From contig JAFGIX010000006.1 of assembly GCA_016929395.1 (NCBI GenBank), positions 1-45,623 of the forward strand: a stretch of 45,623 bases of DNA, given 5' to 3'. This document shows, in pieces, positions 23,789 through 32,228 of this stretch; within the stretch, counting starts at the first letter, position 1; each line of letters opens with the position of its first letter. The position numbers and the translations under genes were made by a program. Source of the DNA: Candidatus Zymogenus saltonus. GTDB taxonomy: Bacteria > Desulfobacterota > Zymogenia > Zymogenales > Zymogenaceae. The notes under the pieces are model-generated. The model worked only from the letters and a program-made list of their open reading frames with translations. It made no database searches and was not told the DNA's origin.

Positions 23789-25288
23789 ATGATAAAAAAG
23801 ATTAACAATGCCCTTTCAATAAAAACTTTCAAGCGAATCTCTCCGGCGGCGGCATTAATCCTTGCCCTGCTTCTTCCAATATCGGCCCAAGGCGAAGGCG
23901 CGGTAGTAACGCCCCAGGATAAAGCCGCGTCCCATCTCTCCAAAACCGAAATAATGGTTGCCCAAAACGACGGGCCGGTCGAGAAAACCGAAGTAGAGGC
24001 GGGTAATGACACAGAACCGGATTCCGAGGTCGAGGGAGGTCACGTCAACGTCTGGCCCCTCTTCTACTACAGCGACGACAAGGCGGAGGGCTCCCTCACA
24101 CTGTCGATAATCACCCCCCTCTTCTACTACCGCAAGACGGACGCCGGCACAAAGGAGTTCGGCTTCAGGCCCCTCTTCTACTACCACAGGGACGACAAAA
24201 AAGACACCACGGTCGTGGACTTCATCTACCCCATCGGGAAATACAAGCAGCGGGGCGACGATAAGAACTTCAGGATCTTCCCAATCCTCAGGGACGCAAG
24301 GCACGACCTGGCCGACGACAAGGAGAGGATCGCCCATGATTACTTCCCCCTCTTCTGGGGACGCTCCGAGGATGACGAGCTGTACGGCGGCCTCTTCCCC
24401 TTCTACGGAACCATCAAGGACAGGTTCGGCAGGGACGACATGCTCTTTGTCATGTGGCCCCTCTATTACAGGACCGTGGAGGAGGGCTTCACGTCGAACA
24501 ACTACCTCTGGCCCCTCGTCAGGACAACCGAGGGTGAAGGCGGGTGGGGAGCTAGGTTCTTCCCCATCTGGGGCCACGAGGAGATAACGGGGGAGGAGTA
24601 CAGCACCTTCTATCTCCTCCCGCTGGTCTCATTCCGGGGGAGGTACCTCGACACGGAAAATCCCCTGATGGACACCTCCATAATCCCCCTCTACAGCACC
24701 CAGTGGACGCCCCACTCCCGGACGACGACGATCATCTGGCCCCTCTTCACCTACGCCTACGACACAAACTTCAATTACAAGAAGTACGACCTCCCCTGGC
24801 CGTTCCTCAGGATAGCGAGGTCGGATGTCCTTGACGTCACCGAGTTCGCCCCGATCTTCAAATACCAGACGAGGACCGAGGGCGAGGCGACGGAGATATC
24901 GAGATACCTGATGTACCCGGTCTTCAAAGACATACACCTCACATCGCCGACGAAGACGATGGACACCTACCGCTTCATGCTCATAAATAAGTACATCAAA
25001 ACAGACTACACCGAGGGAGAAGACGAACTCTGGATATACCTCTTCCCCTTTTACAACAGCAGGAGCTACAAATCGGGGCTCGAAGAGAGCACCGCCCTTT
25101 ATCCCCTCCCCCTCTACGACGACAGCTTCAAGCGGAACTACCTCCCCCTCTTCGAGTTCTACAACAAGGGACTCGACGACGAGGGCGTTGAGACCATAAA
25201 AATCATGCACCACCTCTACATAAAGAAGATAACGGACGACTGGGAATATATCGACGCTCCCTTCTATCACAAAAAGAGGGCAAGGTAG
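23789..25288 (+). CDS. Exported protein with Pro-Leu-Phe-Tyr beta repeats, unknown function
   Basis: A 499-residue protein with a signal peptide (about 1-35, ending LPISAQGEG) and then a low-complexity linker. From residue 88 to the end there are about 15 short beta-like units, each centred on a hydrophobic-x-Pro-(Leu/Phe/Ile)-(Phe/Tyr) motif: WPLFYYSDD, TPLFYYRKT, RPLFYYHRD, FPILRDA, FPLFWGR, FPFYGT, WPLYYRT, WPLVRTT, FPIWGHE, IPLYSTQ, WPLFTYA, WPFLRIA and YPVFKDI. Alternating hydrophobic strands with charged turns suggest an outer-membrane barrel or a solenoid, but I cannot name the family. It appears leaderless. It lies downstream of mlaD and immediately upstream of the RACo-like gene, whose ATG follows its stop with no gap. 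Confidence 0.75.
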   Translation: MIKKINNALSIKTFKRISPAAALILALLLPISAQGEGAVVTPQDKAASHLSKTEIMVAQNDGPVEKTEVEAGNDTEPDSEVEGGHVNVWPLFYYSDDKAEGSLTLSIITPLFYYRKTDAGTKEFGFRPLFYYHRDDKKDTTVVDFIYPIGKYKQRGDDKNFRIFPILRDARHDLADDKERIAHDYFPLFWGRSEDDELYGGLFPFYGTIKDRFGRDDMLFVMWPLYYRTVEEGFTSNNYLWPLVRTTEGEGGWGARFFPIWGHEEITGEEYSTFYLLPLVSFRGRYLDTENPLMDTSIIPLYSTQWTPHSRTTTIIWPLFTYAYDTNFNYKKYDLPWPFLRIARSDVLDVTEFAPIFKYQTRTEGEATEISRYLMYPVFKDIHLTSPTKTMDTYRFMLINKYIKTDYTEGEDELWIYLFPFYNSRSYKSGLEESTALYPLPLYDDSFKRNYLPLFEFYNKGLDDEGVETIKIMHHLYIKKITDDWEYIDAPFYHKKRAR

Positions 25289-26965
25289 ATGGGAATGGTG
25301 CGGATCGATCTGCTGCCGGAGGGTACCTCGATAGAGGCGGATTCGGAAACCCCCCTGATTGATCTCCTTAAGGAAAACGGGATTCTGCTCAACCTCCCCT
25401 GCGGAGGCGAGGGGAGGTGCGGGAAGTGCATCGTCAAGGTCGCCCCAAAAGGCGCTCCCTCGAGCGCGGGCCTTCCATACGCGATGGTCCCCGGCGACGA
25501 CGAGAGGCGCTTTCTCTCGGACAAATCATTGGAATCGGGCCTTCGCCTCGCCTGCCGGGTTATCGTCACGGCGGATATCGAGGTCACGATCCCCCCGTCT
25601 TCCCGCCTTGCCGGGGCGGGCCGCGCCTGGGAGGGGATGGATGTCGCCGGCCTGGGCGAAGAGCAGAGGGCCGGCGGGCTCTTTCTTGCCGTGGACGTGG
25701 GAACGACCAGCATCGCCGCTGCCGTCGTGGGGGGGAGAGACGCCGCCACCGGCGCAACTGGGGGAATAATCGCCCACGCCTCGGCGCTCAACCCCCAGAC
25801 GACCTTCGGGGCGGACGTTATATCGAGGATAAACGCCGTCTCCAAGGACGAAAAGGCCCTCGAACATCAGAAGCAACTGGTGCTTGACGCCGTAAACGGG
25901 CTAATCGACAAACTAACGGCAAACCTGAGCGTTGAACCGATCGAAATAAAGGGGGCGGCCTTTGCCGGAAATCCGACCATGGAACACCTCCTTCTGGGGA
26001 TAAATCCGATCCCCATCGCCCACGCCCCCTTCACCCCCGCCTTTACCAAGGCGGTGAGAAAAAGCGCGAAAGTGCTTGGCCTCAATATCGACCCGGACGG
26101 TGAGGCGTACGTCTTTCCGGTCATCTCCGGCTACGTTGGCGGGGACACCCTCGCCTTCGTCTGGTCTTCGAGAATCCACGAGTCTAAAGACATCATCCTC
26201 GGCATAGACATCGGAACCAACGGTGAGATAGTCCTGGGAAACAAAGACAGGCTCCTTTCCTGCTCCGCGGCGGCGGGCCCAGCCTTCGAGGGCTCCCAGA
26301 TAAGGGACGGCATGAGGGCGGACTTCGGGGCGATCGAGGGGGTCGTGATAAAGGGGGATAAGGTGATGCTTAAGGTCAAGGGGGACAACGGTGGAGGCGC
26401 CCATAAAACCCCGACCGGTATCTGCGGCTCCGGGATTTTTGATGCGGTGGATCAGCTGATCAAGGCCAAGGTAGTGGGCGAGAGCGGCCGCATCCAGAAA
26501 GGGATTGCTTCCAAACGACTCTCCGAGAGGATAAAAAAGAGTGGCTCGGTCACCGAGTTCGTCCTCCACGAGGATATTGGTAAAAACGGGAGGTCAATCG
26601 GGATAACCCAGAAGGACATCAGGGAGGTGCAGCTCGCAAAGGGGGCCATCAGGAGCGGCGCCGAGATCCTCCTTGCCGAGATGGGGATAGGCTGGGGGGA
26701 GATCAAGACGGTCCTCATCGCCGGGGCGTTCGGCAACTTTCTCAAGCCCGAGAGCATCGTTGGTGTGGGGCTTCTGCCGAAGGTAATCAGAGACAGAATC
26801 AGGTTCGTCGGGGACGCGGCCCTGACCGGGGCCGTCGAGGCGGTTGTCGATACCGCCGCCAGGGAGGGAATCGAAAAGCTCGCAGAATCGATCGACTACA
26901 TCGAGCTCTCCTCCGACAAGCGGTTCAACGACATATTTATAGAGAGGCTGTCCTTTTCCGATTAA
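25289..26965 (+). CDS. RACo-like ferredoxin/ASKHA corrinoid activator
   Basis: The 558-residue protein has an N-terminal 2Fe-2S ferredoxin domain (about 1-95) with the cysteines of CGGEGRCGKC and a fourth in RLACRV. A linker and a C-terminal ATPase of the ASKHA fold (DUF4445 type) follow. The nucleotide motifs are LFLAVDVGTTSIAAAVV near 130, ILGIDIGTNGEIVLG near 303 and GICGSGIFDAV near 376. Members restore the Co(I) state of corrinoid proteins in methyl-transfer pathways, spending ATP to drive electron transfer. No corrinoid protein, methyltransferase or CODH/ACS gene occurs in the window, so its client lies elsewhere. The ATG immediately follows the stop of the exported repeat protein. Confidence 0.88.
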   Translation: MGMVRIDLLPEGTSIEADSETPLIDLLKENGILLNLPCGGEGRCGKCIVKVAPKGAPSSAGLPYAMVPGDDERRFLSDKSLESGLRLACRVIVTADIEVTIPPSSRLAGAGRAWEGMDVAGLGEEQRAGGLFLAVDVGTTSIAAAVVGGRDAATGATGGIIAHASALNPQTTFGADVISRINAVSKDEKALEHQKQLVLDAVNGLIDKLTANLSVEPIEIKGAAFAGNPTMEHLLLGINPIPIAHAPFTPAFTKAVRKSAKVLGLNIDPDGEAYVFPVISGYVGGDTLAFVWSSRIHESKDIILGIDIGTNGEIVLGNKDRLLSCSAAAGPAFEGSQIRDGMRADFGAIEGVVIKGDKVMLKVKGDNGGGAHKTPTGICGSGIFDAVDQLIKAKVVGESGRIQKGIASKRLSERIKKSGSVTEFVLHEDIGKNGRSIGITQKDIREVQLAKGAIRSGAEILLAEMGIGWGEIKTVLIAGAFGNFLKPESIVGVGLLPKVIRDRIRFVGDAALTGAVEAVVDTAAREGIEKLAESIDYIELSSDKRFNDIFIERLSFSD

Positions 26966-27102
26966 ACTTTTAGGATTAAATTTTTTGATCAGATATTTCC
27001 GATTAATTGATATTGTCAGATAGATATTGGATATTTTTTAGGACTAAAATATTGGATTAAATTGCATGATTAAATTACAGGATTAAATTATAGGAACACG
27101 CC
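26966..27102. repeat. AT-rich gap with GGATTAAATT repeats
   Basis: This 137-base gap is strongly AT-rich. The ten-base word GGATTAAATT or a near copy occurs at least four times (around 26972, 27053, 27065 and 27079). It probably contains the promoter of the DUF2339 gene, but no pair of boxes stands out. Confidence 0.5.
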
Positions 27103-29007
27103 ATGAATGACGATAAGGAAGAAAGGGGCAAGCTCACCCTCATATTCGAGGAGCTGAAGGCTATCAGGGGCGAGATCACGAAGCTGGACGCCAGGGTCAA
27201 CTCCCTGGAGGGAAGGCCGGCCCCGGAGATCAAACGAGAGGAGTTGCGGCCGGAGCCGTCTCCGCCGCCTCCACCCGGGGGGCCGGAGATGAAAATGCCG
27301 CCGCCGGAGATCAAGACGCCGAAGAGGAAGGGGGCGGAAAAGATCGAGAAGGGTTCCCTCGAGGCTAAGATCGGGGGCAAGTGGCTCAACCGCATAGGGG
27401 TGGTGGCCGTGGTCATCGGCATGGCGTTTTTCGTCAAGTACGCCTTCGACAACGACTGGATAGGCGAGACGGGGAGGGTCATTCTGGGGATTATCGTTGG
27501 CCTTGCCCTCATAGGGTGGGGGGAGTTTTTGAAAAAGAAATACAAGTACTACTCCCAGGGGGTTGTAGGGGGCGGCGTCGCCATCCTGTACGTCTCGATA
27601 TTCGCCGCGGCCGGTTACTATTCGATAATCTCCCAGACCGGCGCTTCTTTCCTGATCGTCCTGATAACGATTTTTTCCATAATGTTGTCGGTCAGGTACG
27701 ACGCCTCGGCCATCGCGGCCCTTGGATTCATAGGGGGCTTCCTGAACCCCCTCATCCTCCACCACGGCGACCTGGAGCAGCTTCCCACCCTCGCCTATCT
27801 TGTGCTCCTTGACCTCGGCATCCTGGTGCTGGCCTATTTCAAGAACTGGAAGTATCTCAACTTCTTCGCCTTTGTCGCAACCGTAATAATCTTCGGCATC
27901 TGGGCCGGGCAGAGCTACAACCCTAAAACCGACGTGGAGTCCACCCAGCTCTTCCTGACGATCTTCTTTCTGATCTTTGCATCCCTCGCCTTCTTCTACA
28001 ACATAGTCCACCGAACGAAGACCACCCTCTTCGACCTCGGCTTGGTTTTGGCCACGGCCTTTACCTTCTTCGGCACGAGCTACTTCAACCTGAAGGAGCA
28101 CTACAAAGAGTTCATGGGACTCTTTGCGGGATTCATGGGCGCCGTCTACTTCGGCATGGGGCTTTTGACCCACTGGCGAAATTACGGGGACAGGCGGCTC
28201 ATCCTGACGTTTCTCTCCGCGGCGCTGACCTTCCTTGTGTTGATGATACCGATACAGTTAGACAAGAACTGGGTAACCATCGGCTGGGCGGTGGAGGCCG
28301 CGGCCCTGACGTGGATCGGGATCAGGCTGAACAGCACCGGGATGAGGATTGCGGGGGTAGGCCTTTTGACCTTTACCATAGGGAGGCTTTTTATCTTCGA
28401 CTTTCCGGGGATCGATATCGGAGATCCCTCCTTCTACCCGTTTTTGAACGACAGGTTCTTCACGGCGCTCTTTGTCTCCATCATCCTTTTCTTCGTCGCC
28501 CTGCTGTATTACTCCAAAGGCAGGTCATACTCAAGCGTAATCGACCCGAAGGAGAGAAAGACGATGAGCACGATCCTCTTTATCGCGGCAAACGTACTCT
28601 TGATTGTCACCCTCTCGGTGGAGTCCTACGACCTCTTCGAGAGCAAGATAGTAGCGATGGGGCCGTGGCCGGCCGAGCACAACCCGGCGTACGCGGACAG
28701 GCTTTCCGCCCTCCAGTACGCCCAGATGCTTTCCCTCTCGGGAATCTGGGCCGTTTACTCGATCATCCTCGTTATCCTGGGCTTCATCAGAAAGCACACC
28801 CCGTCGAGGATATTCGCCATTGCGCTCTTCGGCATCACGATCTTCAAGGTCTTTATAATAGACCTGTCGGGACTGGAGCAGGTGTACCGCATCGTCTCCT
28901 TCATAGGCCTGGGGGTGATCCTACTTTCGGTCTCTTTCCTCTACACCCGCTACAAGGACAAGATCATAGAGGCCGTGGTGGGCGATGGAACAGAAGACGA
29001 AGAGTAA
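27103..29007 (+). CDS. DUF2339 multi-pass membrane protein
   Basis: A 634-residue protein of the DUF2339 family. The N-terminal 80 residues are cytosolic: a short coiled coil (LIFEELKAIRGEITKLDARVNSLE) and then a Pro-rich linker. After the family signature GGKWLNRIGVVAVVIGMAFFVKYAFDN there are more than fifteen hydrophobic helices to the end. The function is unknown; members are found with DUF3999 proteins and are often suggested to act in cell-envelope processes, though this is not proven. The next gene, starting 18 bases after the stop, is a DUF3999 protein, so the usual pair is preserved. A modest AGGA precedes the ATG. Confidence 0.87.
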   Translation: MNDDKEERGKLTLIFEELKAIRGEITKLDARVNSLEGRPAPEIKREELRPEPSPPPPPGGPEMKMPPPEIKTPKRKGAEKIEKGSLEAKIGGKWLNRIGVVAVVIGMAFFVKYAFDNDWIGETGRVILGIIVGLALIGWGEFLKKKYKYYSQGVVGGGVAILYVSIFAAAGYYSIISQTGASFLIVLITIFSIMLSVRYDASAIAALGFIGGFLNPLILHHGDLEQLPTLAYLVLLDLGILVLAYFKNWKYLNFFAFVATVIIFGIWAGQSYNPKTDVESTQLFLTIFFLIFASLAFFYNIVHRTKTTLFDLGLVLATAFTFFGTSYFNLKEHYKEFMGLFAGFMGAVYFGMGLLTHWRNYGDRRLILTFLSAALTFLVLMIPIQLDKNWVTIGWAVEAAALTWIGIRLNSTGMRIAGVGLLTFTIGRLFIFDFPGIDIGDPSFYPFLNDRFFTALFVSIILFFVALLYYSKGRSYSSVIDPKERKTMSTILFIAANVLLIVTLSVESYDLFESKIVAMGPWPAEHNPAYADRLSALQYAQMLSLSGIWAVYSIILVILGFIRKHTPSRIFAIALFGITIFKVFIIDLSGLEQVYRIVSFIGLGVILLSVSFLYTRYKDKIIEAVVGDGTEDEE

Positions 29008-29025
29008 CCATAATTGGGGAAGAAT

Positions 29026-30315
29026 ATGAAAAGAAATAGGTGTTTTATACATTACTTTCTGATTTTTTTGGTTGCGGCAATATTGGCACTTGCCACGGGC
29101 ATCTCGAGCGCCGTCTCCCCGTCCCGATTCGCCCTCAAGGCCCCGATCCAGGGGGAAAAGACCGGATACGTTTTTTTCAACATAACGCCCGCGGTCTACG
29201 ATGAGTCCAACGGGGACCTCTCCGACATAAGGATTTACTCCGCCGGCGGAAAGGAGATCCCCTACATCATCTGGAACAGCACGAGAAAGTTTACATCCGA
29301 GACGCTTTCTGCCGAGGTGATTAACAGGACATATGTCCCAAAGAAGAGCAGTACGTTCACCCTCGACCTCGGGGGGGAATACTTCAAGACGAACAGGTTT
29401 AGGATAACCACAACGAGCACCGACTTCACAAGGAGGGTGACCATCGAGGGTTCCCCCGACAACCGGGAGTTCGTGACGATCAAGGACAATGCATATATCT
29501 TCGACTTCACCACGGAGCACGGGGCCTCCGGCACCGAGGTATCATACCCGACGACGGACTACCGTTATCTAAGGGTCACGATATGGGACGATGGTGAGGA
29601 TCCCCTCGAAGGCCTCGGCGGGGAGATCTCCATCGCGGAAGAAACGAAGGGGGAGACGACAACTTTGAAATCGGATATAAAAAAGATAGAACAGAACAGA
29701 GAAGAGATGACAACGGAGACCGTAATCGATCTCAAGTACAAGAACATCCCCTCCGACACCATAACCTTGAAGGTCGAAGCCGGAAACTTCAGGCGCGACC
29801 TCCATATCCTCGCAGGCAACGTCGACGATCCGAACAATTACGATGAAGTCTTAGACGACCACATCTACAGTATCAATACGACGATGTTTTCAAGGGAGAG
29901 GCTGACCCTCGTATACCCGGAAGTTCAGGCGAGATACCTCAAGGTAATTATCGAGAACAGGGACGACGCGCCCCTCAAGATAAAGGGGGTCGAGGTCATG
30001 GGGACGCCTAAAAAGATAACCCTTCTTGCGGAGCCGGGCGTCTCCTATTTCCTCTATCTCCACAATCGCACGGCCGGCGCGCCCTACTACGACATCGAGG
30101 ATACCTTCTCCTACGTGGACACGGAATCCATCTCCCAATGGAGACTCGGGAAGATCGACAAGAATCCTGACTACATCCCCACGACGGACGATGTGCCCTT
30201 CTCGGAGAGGCACCCGTGGATACTCTGGGGGGCGATAGTCCTGATGGTCGTGGTGCTGGGGGGTATAATCATAAGGATGATGATGACTCTTTCAAGGGAG
30301 GGAGGCGGCGAGTAG
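29026..30315 (+). CDS. DUF3999-family exported protein
   Basis: The 429-residue protein resembles the DUF3999 family. A signal peptide (IHYFLIFLVAAILALATG) is followed by beta-sandwich domains (for example FTLDLGGEYFKTNRFRITTTS and the discoidin-like DYRYLRVTIWDDG and ARYLKVIIENRDDAPLKI). A single C-terminal membrane anchor (WILWGAIVLMVVVLGGIIIRMM) follows. The bulk therefore faces the periplasm. I chose the ATG at 29026, preceded by GGGGAAG, over a TTG four codons upstream. It follows the DUF2339 gene within the same operon and probably forms a complex with it; this is inferred from repeated co-occurrence of the families. Confidence 0.8.
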   Translation: MKRNRCFIHYFLIFLVAAILALATGISSAVSPSRFALKAPIQGEKTGYVFFNITPAVYDESNGDLSDIRIYSAGGKEIPYIIWNSTRKFTSETLSAEVINRTYVPKKSSTFTLDLGGEYFKTNRFRITTTSTDFTRRVTIEGSPDNREFVTIKDNAYIFDFTTEHGASGTEVSYPTTDYRYLRVTIWDDGEDPLEGLGGEISIAEETKGETTTLKSDIKKIEQNREEMTTETVIDLKYKNIPSDTITLKVEAGNFRRDLHILAGNVDDPNNYDEVLDDHIYSINTTMFSRERLTLVYPEVQARYLKVIIENRDDAPLKIKGVEVMGTPKKITLLAEPGVSYFLYLHNRTAGAPYYDIEDTFSYVDTESISQWRLGKIDKNPDYIPTTDDVPFSERHPWILWGAIVLMVVVLGGIIIRMMMTLSREGGGE

Positions 30316-30632
30316 CTTTGTTCGATTTCCCCCTTGATTTTGCATTTTAAAACTGGTATAAAAATTCGGGTTTTCCCCCTCGGCCCTACGGCCATTGGCA
30401 TTTAAGGACATCGTAATTTGAATAGTGTCACGGATATAAGGCCGTGAGCGGAAAGAGGCCGATAAAAATAAGATTGGGGCGGCGGGCAAGTGTATTGAAA
30501 GATGTGGAATATAAAATATAAATATCAAGACGGAGGATTCATCCTCTTCGTCAATTATTCCAAGAGGAGTTAGACTCTCTATTCTGTTCATGTTAATATT
30601 AAGATGTGAATTGACCGTAGGAGGATATTTTA
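30316..30632. other. 317-base gap ahead of the purine operon
   Basis: No gene is visible. It carries the promoter at 30495-30522 and a strong AGGAGG before purH. No PurR-like palindrome or purine-riboswitch core could be recognised. Confidence 0.45.
30495..30522 (+). promoter_or_regulatory. Promoter of the purH-purD-purE operon
   Basis: TTGAAA (30495-30500) and TATAAA (30517-30522) are separated by 16 bases and lie about 110 bases ahead of the purH ATG. Confidence 0.5.
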
Positions 30633-32207
30633 ATGGCAAAAATTAAAACAGCCTTGATAAGCGTATCTGACAAGAGCGGATTGCTGGGATTTGCAAGGAA
30701 GCTGGCCTCGATGGGCGTGAAGTTCATCTCCACCGGGGGCACAGGGAAACTTCTCTCCGAGGGTGGACTCGATGTCACCGACATATCCAAGTACACCGGC
30801 TTTCCCGAGATGATGGACGGGAGGTTGAAGACGCTTCATCCCAAGGTTCACGGGGGGCTTCTTGCAATCAGGGACAACGACGAGCACATGGAAAAGGTCA
30901 GGGAGCACGATATGACCTTAATCGATATGGTCGTCGTGAACCTCTACCAGTTCGAGAAGACGGTAGCCAATCCCGATGTCAAGATCGCCGACGCCATTGA
31001 AAATATCGACATCGGCGGGCCCACGATGATCAGGGCCGCCGCCAAGAACTATAAATACGTAACGGTCATCGAAGACCCCGCCGACTACGACGGGATTATA
31101 GCCGAGATGGAGAAGAACGACGGCGCCGTCTCCGAGGCGACCAACTTCGATCTTGCCAAGAAGGTCTTTGTCAGGACGGCGGCCTACGACGGGGCCATCT
31201 CCAACTATCTCACCTCCCTTAACGAAAACAACGAGAGGGTGCGCTTCCCGGAGAGCCTGACGCTTCAGTTTAGGAAGGTTCAGCCCCTGAGATACGGCGA
31301 GAATCCTCATCAGCAGGCGACCTTTTACAGGGACAATGAGACCTATCCCGCCACCATCCCGTCGGCCGAGGTCCTCCAGGGAAAGGAGCTTTCCTACAAC
31401 AACATAATGGATACAGACGCCGCGATGGACGTGGTCCGGGAGTTCGACGACACTGCCGCCGTCATCATAAAACACGCCAATCCCTGCGGCGTGGCGGTGG
31501 GGGGCCAAAAGCTCGTCGAGACCTACAGGAAGGCGAGGGAGACTGACCCGATCTCGGCCTTCGGCGGGATCGTTGCGTTCAACAGGGAGGTCGATCAGGA
31601 GACGGCCGAAGTACTGGTCGAGACCTTCCTCGAGGTCATCGTGGCCCCCGGCTTCTCGAAGGAGGCGAGGGACATCCTGGCCTCTAAACAGAACATGAGG
31701 CTGATCGTAGCTCCGGCGGGAAAGGTCGGCGACGAAGCAAGCTTTAACTTGAGGCGCGTCCACGGCGGCATCCTGGTGCAGGACTGGGACACCATAGACA
31801 TGGGAGTAAGGGGCGCCAAGGTGGCGACGAAACGCGCCCCCACCGAAGACGAGTGGGCCGCCCTGGAACTCGCCTGGCGGGTTACAAAGCACGTCAAGTC
31901 CAACGCCATCGTATTTGCGAGAATCGATAACAAGGTGGGACAGCTCGTGGGGGTGGGCGCGGGACAGATGAGCCGTGTCGATTCGGTCAAGATCGCCAGG
32001 ATGAAGGCCCAGCTCCCCACGGAGGGGTGCGTGATGGGCTCCGACGCCTTCTTCCCGCAGCCGGACGGCATCGAGGCGGCGGCCGAGGCCGGAATCACCG
32101 CCGTCGTTCAGCCCGGGGGAAGCATCAAGGACGACGAGGCCGTAAAGGCGGCGGACAAAAACAACATCGCCATGGTATTTACGGGGAAACGCCATTTCAG
32201 ACACTAA
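30633..32207 (+). CDS. purH: Bifunctional AICAR formyltransferase / IMP cyclohydrolase
   Basis: The 524-residue enzyme makes the last two steps of IMP synthesis, formylating AICAR and closing the ring. The N-terminal MGS-like IMP cyclohydrolase domain (about 1-195) has LISVSDKSGL, STGGTGKLL and MMDGRLKTLHPKVHGG. The AICAR transformylase domain (about 200-524) has RYGENPHQQA, the catalytic Lys-His in IIKHANPCGVA, and the closing SDAFFPQPDGIEAAAEAG and QPGGSIKDDE. Length is normal and no key motif is missing. AGGAGG precedes the ATG. purD follows after 21 bases. Confidence 0.97.
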   Translation: MAKIKTALISVSDKSGLLGFARKLASMGVKFISTGGTGKLLSEGGLDVTDISKYTGFPEMMDGRLKTLHPKVHGGLLAIRDNDEHMEKVREHDMTLIDMVVVNLYQFEKTVANPDVKIADAIENIDIGGPTMIRAAAKNYKYVTVIEDPADYDGIIAEMEKNDGAVSEATNFDLAKKVFVRTAAYDGAISNYLTSLNENNERVRFPESLTLQFRKVQPLRYGENPHQQATFYRDNETYPATIPSAEVLQGKELSYNNIMDTDAAMDVVREFDDTAAVIIKHANPCGVAVGGQKLVETYRKARETDPISAFGGIVAFNREVDQETAEVLVETFLEVIVAPGFSKEARDILASKQNMRLIVAPAGKVGDEASFNLRRVHGGILVQDWDTIDMGVRGAKVATKRAPTEDEWAALELAWRVTKHVKSNAIVFARIDNKVGQLVGVGAGQMSRVDSVKIARMKAQLPTEGCVMGSDAFFPQPDGIEAAAEAGITAVVQPGGSIKDDEAVKAADKNNIAMVFTGKRHFRH

Positions 32208-32228
32208 CGATAAATAAGGTACAGGACG

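Noticed and set aside
27088-28173. 361-codon leftward frame opposite the DUF2339 gene
   Set aside because: Highly charged low-complexity translation, no ribosome site; the membrane protein on the other strand is convincing.
30918-32204. Long leftward open frame opposite purH
   Set aside because: It mirrors purH, whose family motifs are unmistakable. Its translation is His/Arg/Val-rich with no family resemblance and no ribosome site, typical of an antisense shadow in GC-rich coding DNA.
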